Shown here: one piece after another, positions 22,610 to 34,768 of the stretch
How the letters are laid out: every line of letters starts with the position of its first letter
Numbering within the stretch: the first letter of the stretch is position 1
Notes under the pieces: generated by a model
Seen by the model: the letters and a program-made list of their open reading frames with translations, nothing else
Told to the model about the DNA's origin: nothing
The model's database searches: none
Source: Hofstenia miamia
Lineage: Eukaryota; Xenacoelomorpha; Acoela; Hofsteniidae
NCBI GenBank assembly: GCA_900660155.1
Contig: CABFPE010000304.1
Location: forward strand, 481,127-545,126
Length of the DNA stretch: 64,000 nt
Direction of reading: 5' to 3'
Translations under genes and position numbers: made by a program

Positions 22610-22750
22610 TAAGCAAGGCCTCTTTTAAATTATTCTTTAGGTACGCATACAACTTCATGTTTCGTAGGCTTAATATTCATGCTATGAAAGTGAGAGACTC
22701 CATTTTCAAAAGCATACCACTCGGACAACTTTTTGAATTTACTAATATGG
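22610..22750 (-). pseudogene. Possible reverse transcriptase C-terminal scrap
   Basis: The minus strand reads 'KLSEWYAFENGVSHFHSMNI' followed by 'KPTKHEVVCVPKE' and a stop. Position and spacing resemble the 'L..W...NGLSIN..KT..V.F' segment after the catalytic box of LINE reverse transcriptases. Too short to be certain. Confidence 0.35.
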
Positions 22751-23029
22751 AAAAATTAATAAAATATAATATTTAATTTTTTCATATTTGTCTGTCATAT
22801 TTATAAATTTCTAACAAGAGTATTAGAAAACAACATAATTATAAATTTTTATAAATTATCCAAGGTAATATTCTTTTATATTCCAAAATGAAATCTAATC
22901 AGTGAGGTAACCATTCACAAAGTAACAAATTTTACATTTCACCAAAGTTAAACATCAATACATAGTTTAAATTTAAAGTCTTAGCACAAATAGAAAGATG
23001 TGCGTGTAAAGATTTCATTATAGTGATCA

Positions 23030-23134
23030 TTATTTATAAAGATTTTTGCTGTTCTCATTTAAAAGCATGTACACAATCCAATAAATAAACTCGAGGAAGA
23101 AGAATGAGCTTGGAAATAAAATCCGCGAATATAC
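23030..23134 (-). CDS. Channel exon 10: M4 and stop
   Basis: Acceptor TTTAG before 23134; phase 0. It reads 'VYSRILFPSSFFFLEFIYWI' then 'VYMLLNENSKNLYK' and TAA. The 'SRILFP..F..F..IYW' pattern is the classic start of the fourth membrane helix of Cys-loop receptors. The extracellular tail is about 10 residues, normal for the family. The exon is only 105 bp, so it is easily missed without exon joining. Confidence 0.93.
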   Translation of the reverse strand, partial: VYSRILFPSSFFFLEFIYWIVYMLLNENSKNLYK

Positions 23135-26100
23135 CTAAATAAATCTTTAAAATATATAAAAATTTACATTAATTCAATTATTATTGAACTACAATAAAGC
23201 CTTCAAAACTTTTACAAACATTTCAGCTGCCTAATAGTAAAACTCGTTTAAAAAAATAATTTTTATCATTCATTTGCAAATCACTGCTTAAGAAATTAAC
23301 TTTAAGCATTAGTGTTTTTAATTGGTATTGGTTTGATTGGGGTATTCTTAATGTGAAGAGATTAATGGAAACTTTACATTTTTATAAAGATAATTTTCTC
23401 TTGAAAAATCCTGAAATATTTTCTGGATCTTCCCAGGTCTCTATTATAACAAAGGACATTTTTTAATCTAAAAATTTTTTATAATTTTTCCAGAAGGTAT
23501 ATCAAGACAATATTTGTTAGTTTGTACTTAATACTCCTTTTGAATTCATTGCAAGTTAAACAAATTCACAATTATTGAATTCTTACTAGCGGTTAAGATG
23601 AGTTTGCAACAATATTGTTCATCAATAAAAAATGTTCTAGTTTGTGCAAGATTTGTGAGTAAAGAAGAAATTGTAAAAAAAAACCGGGAGAGTAATCATA
23701 TTAATCTGGAATTCAAATCATTGAAAATTTTGGAAAATTTTTTGAATACCTCTATTCTTGATGCAGTTAAAAATTGTGTTTCTAGAGGAGCTTGACGTCT
23801 ACTTTCAACCTCCATCTTTGACTCGGCAAATCCTTTGTATTCGTGTAGAAGTTGTACAGCCTGATCCCTGGCATTATGACCAGTACTTGTTCGTTGAGGT
23901 GTCTGCACAAAAAATGAATGCTCTAGCTCTTTTAAGAGTGAAATTTCCTAAATTCAAGTTTATTATTTCCTGTTTAAATAATTAGTAAGGCATCTTTGTA
24001 TTCACAAACTTCAAACAAAATTAATGTATATACATAGAAGAAACAAATAGACAACATTAAACAGTGCATAAAAATCTCAAAAGATGCATAAGAGAAAAAT
24101 AGTTGTCCAAGCAATTTTGTGAATTTTATTAAATTTTTGTGTGTAGGATACTAAACGTTGGTAAATATGACGAAATATATCTTACCGTTTCACAGCTTAC
24201 ATAATTGAGGCGCCCAGAGGCAAAAGGGTCAGTCCACCATTCGGTAGTTTTGAGAAAAATAGCTTTAAAGTTTTACCATTTCTATTTTATAACAGAAACA
24301 TGAATATTTGGTTTATTTTCAACCTTATTTTACCTATGTATAAAGCCGAATATTGTGAAAAAATTTTTCTACTATCTAGGGGAAGGTTTAAAATTTCGTA
24401 TCCCACATCTAACTCAATATCGTCAATTGGCGGATTGGCCCCTTTGCCTCTGGGCGCCTCAATTATAATAAATTCATGTTCAAGAAAATTGTCCAGTTAA
24501 TTACATCAATTCTTAACATATAAATAATTTTAGTTTTCTCTTGTTCTTTGTCAACAAATTTTCTAAGGTGTCAATAACAACAAGACTTATTCCTAATTAC
24601 ATATTGATATAATTAGTCGATTCTAATTAATTTTACATCAACTGAATTAAAGCATTAAATCCAATAATTATTAATAGAATTGAAAGAGACAGTTGATTAT
24701 TTAATGTTAAATCCCAGTCAGCTAAAATTAGAAAATTATTAATATATTACAAAGAAATTTATTTCATCGCTAGGAATATGGCAAAAATCACGATTATTAA
24801 AAATACGCAAAATTTTGTACAAGCGTCAAATTAATATTTCGATAATTTTTTACAAAAACAAAACTAAAGCTACTCTTAGAGGAAATATTTCAAAGTATTT
24901 ATAAAATAATGAAAGAAATTTAAATACATATTTTATAAACAAAACTTTTAATTGATATGAAAATATAATTTCTAAATTCTATCAAAAATAATTGGTCATT
25001 GAAATTTAAAATATTTTTAAGTTTGATTTGACATGACAAGCAATGAATTAATTTTCTTTGTTAAATGTGCAATTCTTGATTGATTATGTTATTAATGTAT
25101 TGTTTACCTGGCATTTTACCATACTTTTTGCAATTTCAACAATTGGTATACATGTACACGAAACAAATAGCACAGGGTAAAGAAGAGAATTTCAAAGCAA
25201 ATGAATTGTGTGAGAAAAAAGTAGCAAAAAGTTGTAAAATAAAACAAAAGCAAATACATAATTAAAGCCTTCAAAAGAACGTGCACATTTTGACTTCTTA
25301 CCTTTTTGGAGCGTTGCTTAAACATAATTGTTAAAAATTATTTGCTGTAATCGATAATTGGGTCAGGAAAATTACAGGATAAATCAAGCCATCATTAATA
25401 GCAGGGAAACACAAAATGAATACACAGCATGAATACATGATATAGTTTACATACTCTGTGACGAAGAAAAAGCTAATAAGAGTGTTTAAAACCAAAAATA
25501 ATAAACGGATAAATTATTATATATATATATATATATATATANNNNNNNNNNNNNNNNNNNNNNNNNNNNNNNNNNNNNNNNNNNNNNNNNNNNNNNNNNN
25601 NNNNNNNNNNNNNNNNNNNNNNNNNNNNNNNNNNNNNNNNNNNNNNNNNNNNNNNNNNNNNNNNNNNNNNNNNNNNNNNNNNNNNNNNNNNNNNNNNNNN
25701 NNNNNNNNNNNNNNNNNNNNNNNNNNNNNNNNNNNNNNNNNNNNNNNNNNNNNNNNNNNNNNNNNNNNNNNNNNNNNNNNNNNNNNNNNNNNNNNNNNNN
25801 NNNNNNNNNNNNNNNNNNNNNNNNNNNNNNNNNNNNNNNNNNNNNNNNNNNNNNNNNNNNNNNNNNNNNNNNNNNNNNNNNNNNNNNNNNNNNNNNNNNN
25901 NNNNNNNNNNTGAAACTTTCACATGTCTTCTTCAAATACTCAGGAGACAACCTCTCCCATTCTTGTGTAATAGTTTCTTTGAGAAAGTCGACATTGCTGT
26001 GCGATGTTCTATTGGTAGCATTTTGTAAAAGGCTCCAAAAAGAATAATCCAAATGGTTTAGGTCTGGCCTAGAAGGTGGCCATAAACACGACTTCCAAAA

Positions 26101-29100
26101 ATTACAGAAATTTGATTTGCAAAATTCTTGTATTTTTCTACCTGTGAGAGCCGGGGCACCATCCTGTGTCCATACATAATTTCCATTTTGTATATATAGG
26201 GCCTCAGTGTGCTAGAATAGTTATGACATCAACATGAGTAATATTTTAAAACAAGTGACTCAATTTTACTGAGTAAAAACAATTTAAAGCTCACTGTAAA
26301 TTTTGCTTCCCCACCCTGTATATATATATATATGGATTCTTCCATGATCAAATTTCATAAATTCAACAGCATATTTAGCATTTGCAAACCACTTACACTT
26401 AGTAAATAAGCAAAAGATCCTGGACCACAAGATATTTCGTATTTCACCCAATTGGTGTATTTAATATTATTAGAAAATTTTCTTGACCCTTTTGGGAAGC
26501 TTGCCAAAATAATATTGAGTATAATACTTTATACTATATCTTACAAAACATATACTATTAAAATATCTTAAAATATTGCATAGATTTAAGTATTGTTTGA
26601 CGTGAATTTTGTTTTAAGAATGAAATAGTGGTGCAAAACAATTAAAGATTTTGAATTTTGAATACAGCGAAATTGGATAAGAACACATCAAAAACGTACT
26701 TATTATTTTTTAGTAGGATCGGCCATCAATAGGGGTAGTGGCCCAAGTAGTTTATCGGATGTCAGTTCAGTTATACATATATAAATAAAAATGAGAAGTG
26801 TGATTTTAGTTGGCACTAAATTGTTTGACAAGGAGGCCCATTGCTCCTCTTTTAGTTACGTACTTGATTATTGGGAATCCGTTCAGGTACACAGCGCTTT
26901 ATAATGGCAATTCCTATAATTCCATCAAATACAAGGTAGAAGTTGTTGATGAGATGATGAAATTTTTATAAAGTAAATTATATTTCTTGCTCTGATTTGG
27001 AGTTTCATGAAAATGCAGCATCATTTCAATTATGTTGCTTGTCATTACCATTGCTGCATTCCTTTCACATGTTATTGCCAATTATTACAATAGTACACTG
27101 GATCCCAGTTTGCAAAACCTCAAGCTAAAATGCTTAAATACATTTTATGTAAATATAGTTAAATGACTATTTTAATGACATACTTTAGAAGCATTAACAG
27201 AAGTGAGATATTTCTTTGCCTTTTCCTCTTGTGCTTTCATGCAGTTTTTCATTTCTTTTTCCTTTGTGCTTAAGTAAATGACGCATGCGAACTCGAGGAG
27301 ACCACCAAACACGTACACAAAACAGAGGGCGAAGTAAACATCCAGAGCTTTCACCTAAAATTTAGTTAGTGGAATATTCATAGCAGTGAAAATGAGATTT
27401 CCATTACATCATGTTTGAATTTCTCAAGGCCACCTTAAGTCAGCATAGCTTCTGCATGGGGCCAAATTGATTGCAAACGTAATGCAGCCCAAAATCAGTG
27501 CTTGGACACACGTGAACATAATAATTTTTTAAGCTGGAAAAGTAGCATATTTTGGCTTTCTTAAATAGCATTTCCTTGCAAAGTCGTATACTTTGTGTTT
27601 GTGCATTGTACAAACATTTGAATTAAATTTATTATTTTGCATGCGATTAAATTGAACTAATGCTGGAATTACATTGAGAAAGATGTTATATTGAAACATG
27701 TCAACCACAAATACTCAAAATTCATCTCAACAGTGTCTTCTAAAATGTTACATTTCAAAGACATCACTTTTAGTAGCAAGCTTAGTACATCGACCCAGCA
27801 TATCAAAGATGATTATTCTATTTGAAATTGAATAAATCAATTTAGTGTCCATTACGCCTATTATAGTGTGATTGTCTCATTTAAAATCAGGCAAATTCTA
27901 ACGTAATTCCCATTAAATAAGTAAAGCGATTTTTGACAGATTCCAAATTTGTATTTAACATAGGATGATTACGTGATCAGTTGTTCGGATATGTTTATAA
28001 TACGTATCTATTATCGCATCATTGTACATGTATATTCATTATTTATTTAATTTAAAAAATGTCTGTGCAACTCCCTGATTTTCAATATCAGGTTTTTATT
28101 TTTTTGAGAAAGAAGATCTTTGCTGATGAGGCAGCTGCCGGAATTTTTCAGAAAGAAACAGGTAAAAAGAAAGCGCGTAATGAAATATAGCAAACCAAAG
28201 TGGGAATAGAGAGCACACCTGAATTTATCAGGACTAAATAATGGCCAACAAAAACTCCGACCTTAATGTCATGGACTATATCGTTTGGGAAAATTCGCAA
28301 ACACTTGCTAGAAAAACGAATCAATATTACAACTGTTGACGAACGCAAAAATTATTTATTAGTGAAATTGAGAAAAAACGATTTTCACGTAAGCAAAAAT
28401 GTGAATGACAGAAAGGATTTTGAACACTTATGTTTAATGGCATAATTGACGTAATTCTTTGTTTAATTAAATACAGTGTATAATAAACCCTTGAGTTTTT
28501 ATCACACACGAAAATACCCCAATTATGTAAATGTACCCCTTTTACATTAAATTATGAAAAATGCGGTATAGAACAGTGTTGAGACAGGACAGGATATCAG
28601 GACAGGACTAAAACAGGACAGGACAAAACAGGACAAATGACGGTCAAAAACCTAAACCGTTTACAACGGAATTAAATCAAACTAAACGTTGATTTGTTTA
28701 AGGGAAAATTTAATATATCATTCTATATGATAGGACACTACATTTTACGGAATTTAATCAGAGCATTATTTCTTCTTCTCTATTATAATTATGCATATTG
28801 ATAAAAGATCTGTAAAAGTGACAGACGAATCTATTTTACCATGTAGATGTATTGCTTGCATATTAAATTTCTATATAATCATGCATTAGTATGGTCGTTA
28901 TATAACACTAACTTAGATTTCATTCTTTATAGAACAATTACATAGGTTCAGTTGGTTGAATTTTTATGAATCAGGACAGGACAGAACCAAGACAAAAATG
29001 TTGTAGATCATATCCCTAGTATAAACTAACCCGCAAAAAATACTATGAGTAGACATTGCAAGAGATTGCAAAGGTTTTCAATTTGAGTTGTTCAACACAG

Positions 29101-29594
29101 AGGGGTGGGCTTGATTTTCTGATGGGAAAGCAGCTCAGACTGTTGCGCTTACTTATCGAAAAAGGGGCGAAGTCCCTAGAAATTGTTAAAATGTTGAAAA
29201 AAAGACCTCTTTGAACAACTAATGTTGAAAACCTGCCGCGGGGCATTCCATAATGCAAAATTTTGTGAGGCTTCAGAATATATAATGAAGTAACCTTTTA
29301 GAATGAAATATAGGCTGTTTTTTATTTAAGCATAATTTTTATATGATAATTAAATACATATTTTTATGAAAGAAAATCTAGGTCGAAGGTTTCAAAAAAT
29401 CTGTATTTTCTATTTAATTAAAAAATTAGAACCGCAAACAATTTTCCCTTACTAAATGAAATTTTAGAGCGGTGTTTTTGTTAAGCCTTTTGTATTATGT
29501 ATTTGAAAAGCATAATAGATGAAATTATAATAAATATATTTATGGAACACCATAAGCAATTTATATGCAAAAATGAAATAATTTTTACTCATAT

Positions 29595-29636
<42 letters not shown>

Positions 29637-31543
29637 TATACGCAAAATCAGAAGCCAATATTCTGATAGTGTAATGTATATATATATATATATATATAGT
29701 AAAAGTCATAAGTAGTGAAAAACTTATCTTTTCACAATTTATTTCTGAAATGATTAACAAAAAAACTTTGATTTTTGTAACTAAACTAAATTTTAGCATT
29801 GTGAATACAAATTTTATGTAATCATTTAATCAGACATTTATTTTTCCTCCTATTCCCCTGCGAAGAGGCACCCTAAAAACTATCTCCATAAACATTCATG
29901 CTTTTATAAATTCAATGTCACAAATTTAGCATATTGTAAATTCTGTGTACGAATTTATTCAAAAGGGTTGGAAACATTAAGAGTGACAATTTGTAAAAAT
30001 CATATTACATCATTAATTTTGATGTAAATTCAGTCAGTGTAATGGGAATGCATTTATGCAAAACTTTAGCATAAACGAAATTTTTCAACCAAAAACTCAT
30101 CTCGACATTTCGAGTACTCGAAATCAACTCAATATTCGCGTGAATGGCATCAAGTTTTCTTTAATTTTTGCCTGTATTGCTGAAGAATACATCGACTTTA
30201 TCCCAAACTGTACGCTAACAGGTTTGGTTTCTTACATTTAGTTTAACATGTTGAATTTCTGTCGTACATTCATATAGGGTAGCACAGTTATGCATAGGAG
30301 AAAAAGTTGATTGATTTTCTATGTAATTTTCTATCTGTTCCTCTATCTAGTAATCTGTCGAAATTTTCGGGATATATATGATTTTCAATTAGTTTTGTTC
30401 AGGTGATAGAAGATTGATCTTTTCAAAACTTTTAGATGAAATTGTTTAGTGTATTTTCCTAATATTCAATGTACTTTTAAAAGAACCTGTTTTCTTCGTT
30501 ATTTGACTTTTCAAATTTGAGGGTTTAAGTCAAGGCTGCAAGTGGATAAGGTCGACACATGTGTTGGGTCACATCTTGAGGGCCGTGGTTTGGAACATAT
30601 TTTTAATAAAGGAAATTTTTTGAGTTTGATAGTGTAAATTTTTAAAAATGATGGGTTGAGTTTGTCCTTGATAATATTTACTAAGTTTATAAGAAGTCAC
30701 TGCTTACTTAAGATATATCATGAACACGTTGGTGTAGCTAACATGAAACTATCAGGTGATAGTGACAGAATCAAAAAGTCATACTTTGGGAATTCTAACC
30801 TCGAGTTTGGTCGGTTTTTGAGGAAAATCCTAACATAACAGTGATTGGATTGGATGATTAAATTTTGCAACCTTCTATTTGGATTATGTTGGGTCGCTTT
30901 TAGTGAAAACAGTTTTTGTTTGGTCTGAAAAATAGTACCCACTTGAAACTCTGATTCAAGCATATCATTGATCTCAATATTTATTTGATGATTTGTAAGG
31001 TCGCGCGATGCACATTTTTGGTTCTCACAAAATCATAAGAGAAAAAGATGTTTTTCTTCTTTCAAAGTATTTATTTAGTCAATAAAATTTTAAACAAGAA
31101 TTGGCAAATTTGATATTTATTTTGGGATATCATTATCTGATATTGTATTTAAGCATTTTTTCTCGGTTTCCACTGTAAACACATTACTTGCAAAGAGTAA
31201 TAAAATAATCTAATATTTTTACATTAACCCTGGGACAAACTTAGCACAAGGCGATAATAAACTAATGTAAATTTTCGATCTGTTTTCTTTTATATATGTT
31301 ATACATACAGGGTTTTTCAGAAATATGGCAAATATTTTCAACAAATGTATTTAGAAAGTATTCGCAATTTTCAAACAAATACAAGCCTATGCGTTTCAGG
31401 CCTCGAAGGACCGTATTATAGGAGACTTCACAATGGCCAGTAACATCAAAAGCAGCTAAATTTTAGGACCACACTTTAGAAAGCATACATTAATATATAA
31501 CAGAACCAGGGGCGCACCCAGCTTTTTCTCTGAGGAGGGGAAC

Positions 31544-31580
<37 letters not shown>

Positions 31581-34500
31581 NTATATATAATATATATATA
31601 TGCATATATGCAAAATCAGAAACCCATATTCTGATAGTGTAATGCAAATATATATATATATATATATATAAGGTATATATATTGCTTTTCAACTTTTCAA
31701 ATAGAGCCAGCATAATGAATGTTTATTAATTACTAGCAATGAATTATTTTTATTTACACTTCAACTATGCAACCAATGTTAGGCAGGCTAACCACTTATG
31801 TGCTCCATAGCTCAATCGGTGAGGCGAGTTTCGAATACAGGCTGATGCACTGTTATCTGTTCCTAATTTCAATAAAAAACACTTCTTTCCTTCTGTGGTA
31901 AATTGATTTTTAGAAAATTCTTTCCTTCTTAGACTAATCAGAAATTTTAGGTCCAATCGCTACCTAACCTGAATCCGGTCCAACCCATGTAATTCCAATT
32001 TGTCATGTATTTATGAAACTATTTTGCGGCTTGCTAAATCTGCGCATTGAATTAAAAATTCTAAATTCAGTTTTTCAAGAGTATATGATACTAATGTATA
32101 TTTTCAAAACCTTTAAGAAATTATATAGCTTTAACTACAAATGTAGTCTAATTTATCAATTTTAGCCCAATTTTTCCAGACTTGCGCAGGTATATCTATG
32201 ATTTCAACTCCTGTTAATATAGAAAAATGGACAGGACTGGGATCAATTCGTATTTCAGCTGTGCTACCGCAAAGTAGCGTGAGTTACACTTTGCAACTTG
32301 CCATAATTCGAATTATTATTAGCTTTATAATTCATAATATTTCACTACAATTTAAGGAATATAGAAATCGTGTTCAAATTATTTTCACTTTAGCAAAACA
32401 TAGTTTTGTAAACATTTCATTCAAAATGACTATGTTTCTCATTCATAGTTTCAGTTAAGATGTCCATTAAATTATCCCTTGTCAAATACAAACACGCAGG
32501 GGTGGACAATTTTTAATTGGAATTCCACAAATAGATTTTTTTAGTTCCATAAATTAATCGTTTTGGCCTTTCAGACTCAGACTATAGCCAACTTTTGGCA
32601 ATAATTAGAATGAAAATAATAGATAAAAAATAATAGTAAATTAACTAGTTTGGTATTAATAAAAATTAATATATAACATATAAGAACATTTTCCAAAAAA
32701 ATCATCGTTGTGAGATAGCAAAAAATGTTACTAGTGCTTCATATTTCTGTTAGTAACACAAAAAGAAATTGGTCTAGAAAATCGAAATTTTATGTTGCCA
32801 CTAATCAAAATCACTAAAGCAAATTTGGTTCTGCTTTAGATACCTTATGTAAATGATGTGATCATTTCTTTAGGTTTGACATCACAAGATGTTAATATCA
32901 CAATTTTGCAAAATAAGGTTGATGTTAAACATTCAATATACAAAAAACGGCGAATTCCGTGGTAAAAGCATAATTTATTTTCTGCTCATTAACTGTGTAG
33001 TACACTCAGCAGCCAGTGCTATATAAATTTCCTAAACAAGACAATAATGCTTCTTGAATCTGGAGTCGTAATTATATATTTCAGTAAGATTTAAGTCAAT
33101 CTTAAATATTGGCAAATTATTGGCAATTTTGCTTTTTGAGCAGAGTGCACTAATCGATTGTATAAAGTATTCAATAGATTAAATATTTTCCAATTATTGC
33201 AATAATTTAATTTTGTCTACCCCTGGGGACATAGATTAAAACCAATACTTAATATATATGTATATATTACGTAATATGATTGTGGTAGGCAGGAGCCTGC
33301 GCAAGATTTTCCAGTGAGAGGAATATATCCGTCGAGATCACCTGGGCAAAGCCCCGCAAAAAATTTTAAAATAATGACGAATTGGGCGCTAAGAAATACA
33401 TTTCACCACTGCAGTTTTCAATTTCTTATTACTTATTTTATTTAACCACTCAAAGGCAATTTTGAAAATTTGACGGGGATCTTTCTAACATGTCCCCTTG
33501 TCTACGCTACTGGTTATAGGCAAACATTTCATGAGAAATGGAAGCATCTCTGCTCTGTTGAGGGGGGGAACGTTCCCCCACTTCCCCCCCCTCTGGGTGC
33601 GCCTCTGAACAGAACATTAAGAAAATAGTTGCGTTATTTCGAAATTACACTGTAGATAGCTTTATAAACATTAAATATTTCATACAAGAAAGACATACAA
33701 TTCAACCGTCGGCACAATGTATTTAACAGTTTTTATGTTATTTTCAAATATAACAATACGTAATATAATTATAAATTAGCCATTGAAACATTAACTATTA
33801 AAAATAAACTTACAGTTGAGACATTAGGGAGTTTGGAATTTGTTGATCCAATCAACGTAATGAGACTAAGAACTGTAGTGATAGACAAACATGCGCGACC
33901 TGGGATTCCTTCTCGGTTCACCCAAAACGCGACCCAGCTGCACATAACTATCAATGTGCTTGGAACATAGCTTTGAAGTATGAAATAAAGGAGATCTCTT
34001 TCAAAAAGAAACTTAATTTCCAAGTCTGCGAATCGACCTAATGTCAAATTCTAATGTTAGGTAGAGAAATAAACACAGATACTTAACATTGCCAATAAAT
34101 AAAACTAGGCTTAAATTTAAATTATTTTCATTTAGATTTTAATATCTAATTAACATCAAATTTATGTTTAAAGCAATGACTATACCATAGTTCAAAGGTA
34201 TTATTTAATAAAGTTGGTCTATTAACACTAGAAACGCGACAAATAGATCAAAATGACCTATGAGCCTTTTTTGTTTGCTTCAGTATTCATTCAGCAAAAA
34301 TGCTAGCAGGTACATACCAATTATGTTGATGATCTCATTGAATTGGCTACTAGTAGAAATTTTGCTTCTATTCAATAATTTTCGAATTTGCAATATCAGA
34401 TTCAAATTTATTCTCAAGAAGTACTCGCTGTTCTAGAGTGAAATGAATTCAAGAACAACTAACTTACCAGAACTGAAGTAATATAATATATAGGTTGAAC

Positions 34501-34736
34501 AATATGTAGTATTATTATTAAAAATAAAATTAAACAAATTTAAGCAACAAAAACACCCTGAGGAATTACATTAATATTTATCAATTTTCATTGAGAAAGA
34601 AATGATAAATAAATAATCTCTAAGTACTTGCAAACACTGAACTGAGCTACAAAAGTTAAGCATGAGAGAATACTCTAGTCTTCGTATAGAAGTGTTTTGG
34701 TATTGCTTCATTGATAAACCTTTTGAAATTATGCGT

Positions 34737-34768
<32 letters not shown>

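Larger units (their letters stand above)
31507..33607. mobile_element. hAT-type element, 2.1 kb, in channel intron 7
   Basis: Ends CAGGGGCGCACCCAG (31507-31521) and CTGGGTGCGCCTCTG (33593-33607) are inverted repeats differing at one position. Exact 8-bp duplications AACAGAAC flank it (31499-31506 and 33608-33615). CAGRG ends with 8-bp duplications are the hAT signature. The interior has TA arrays, a small hairpin unit, a tRNA-like scrap and no readable transposase, so the copy is non-autonomous or decayed. Confidence 0.9.

Noticed and set aside
29043-29258. 71-codon minus frame and a plus-strand helix-turn-helix-like piece
   Set aside because: The piece 'KQLRLLRLLIEKGAKSLEI' is suggestive of a transposase N-terminus, but nothing follows it.
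31800-31850. Functional tRNA gene
   Set aside because: A and B box-like words are only about 10 nt apart and no anticodon or acceptor stem can form.
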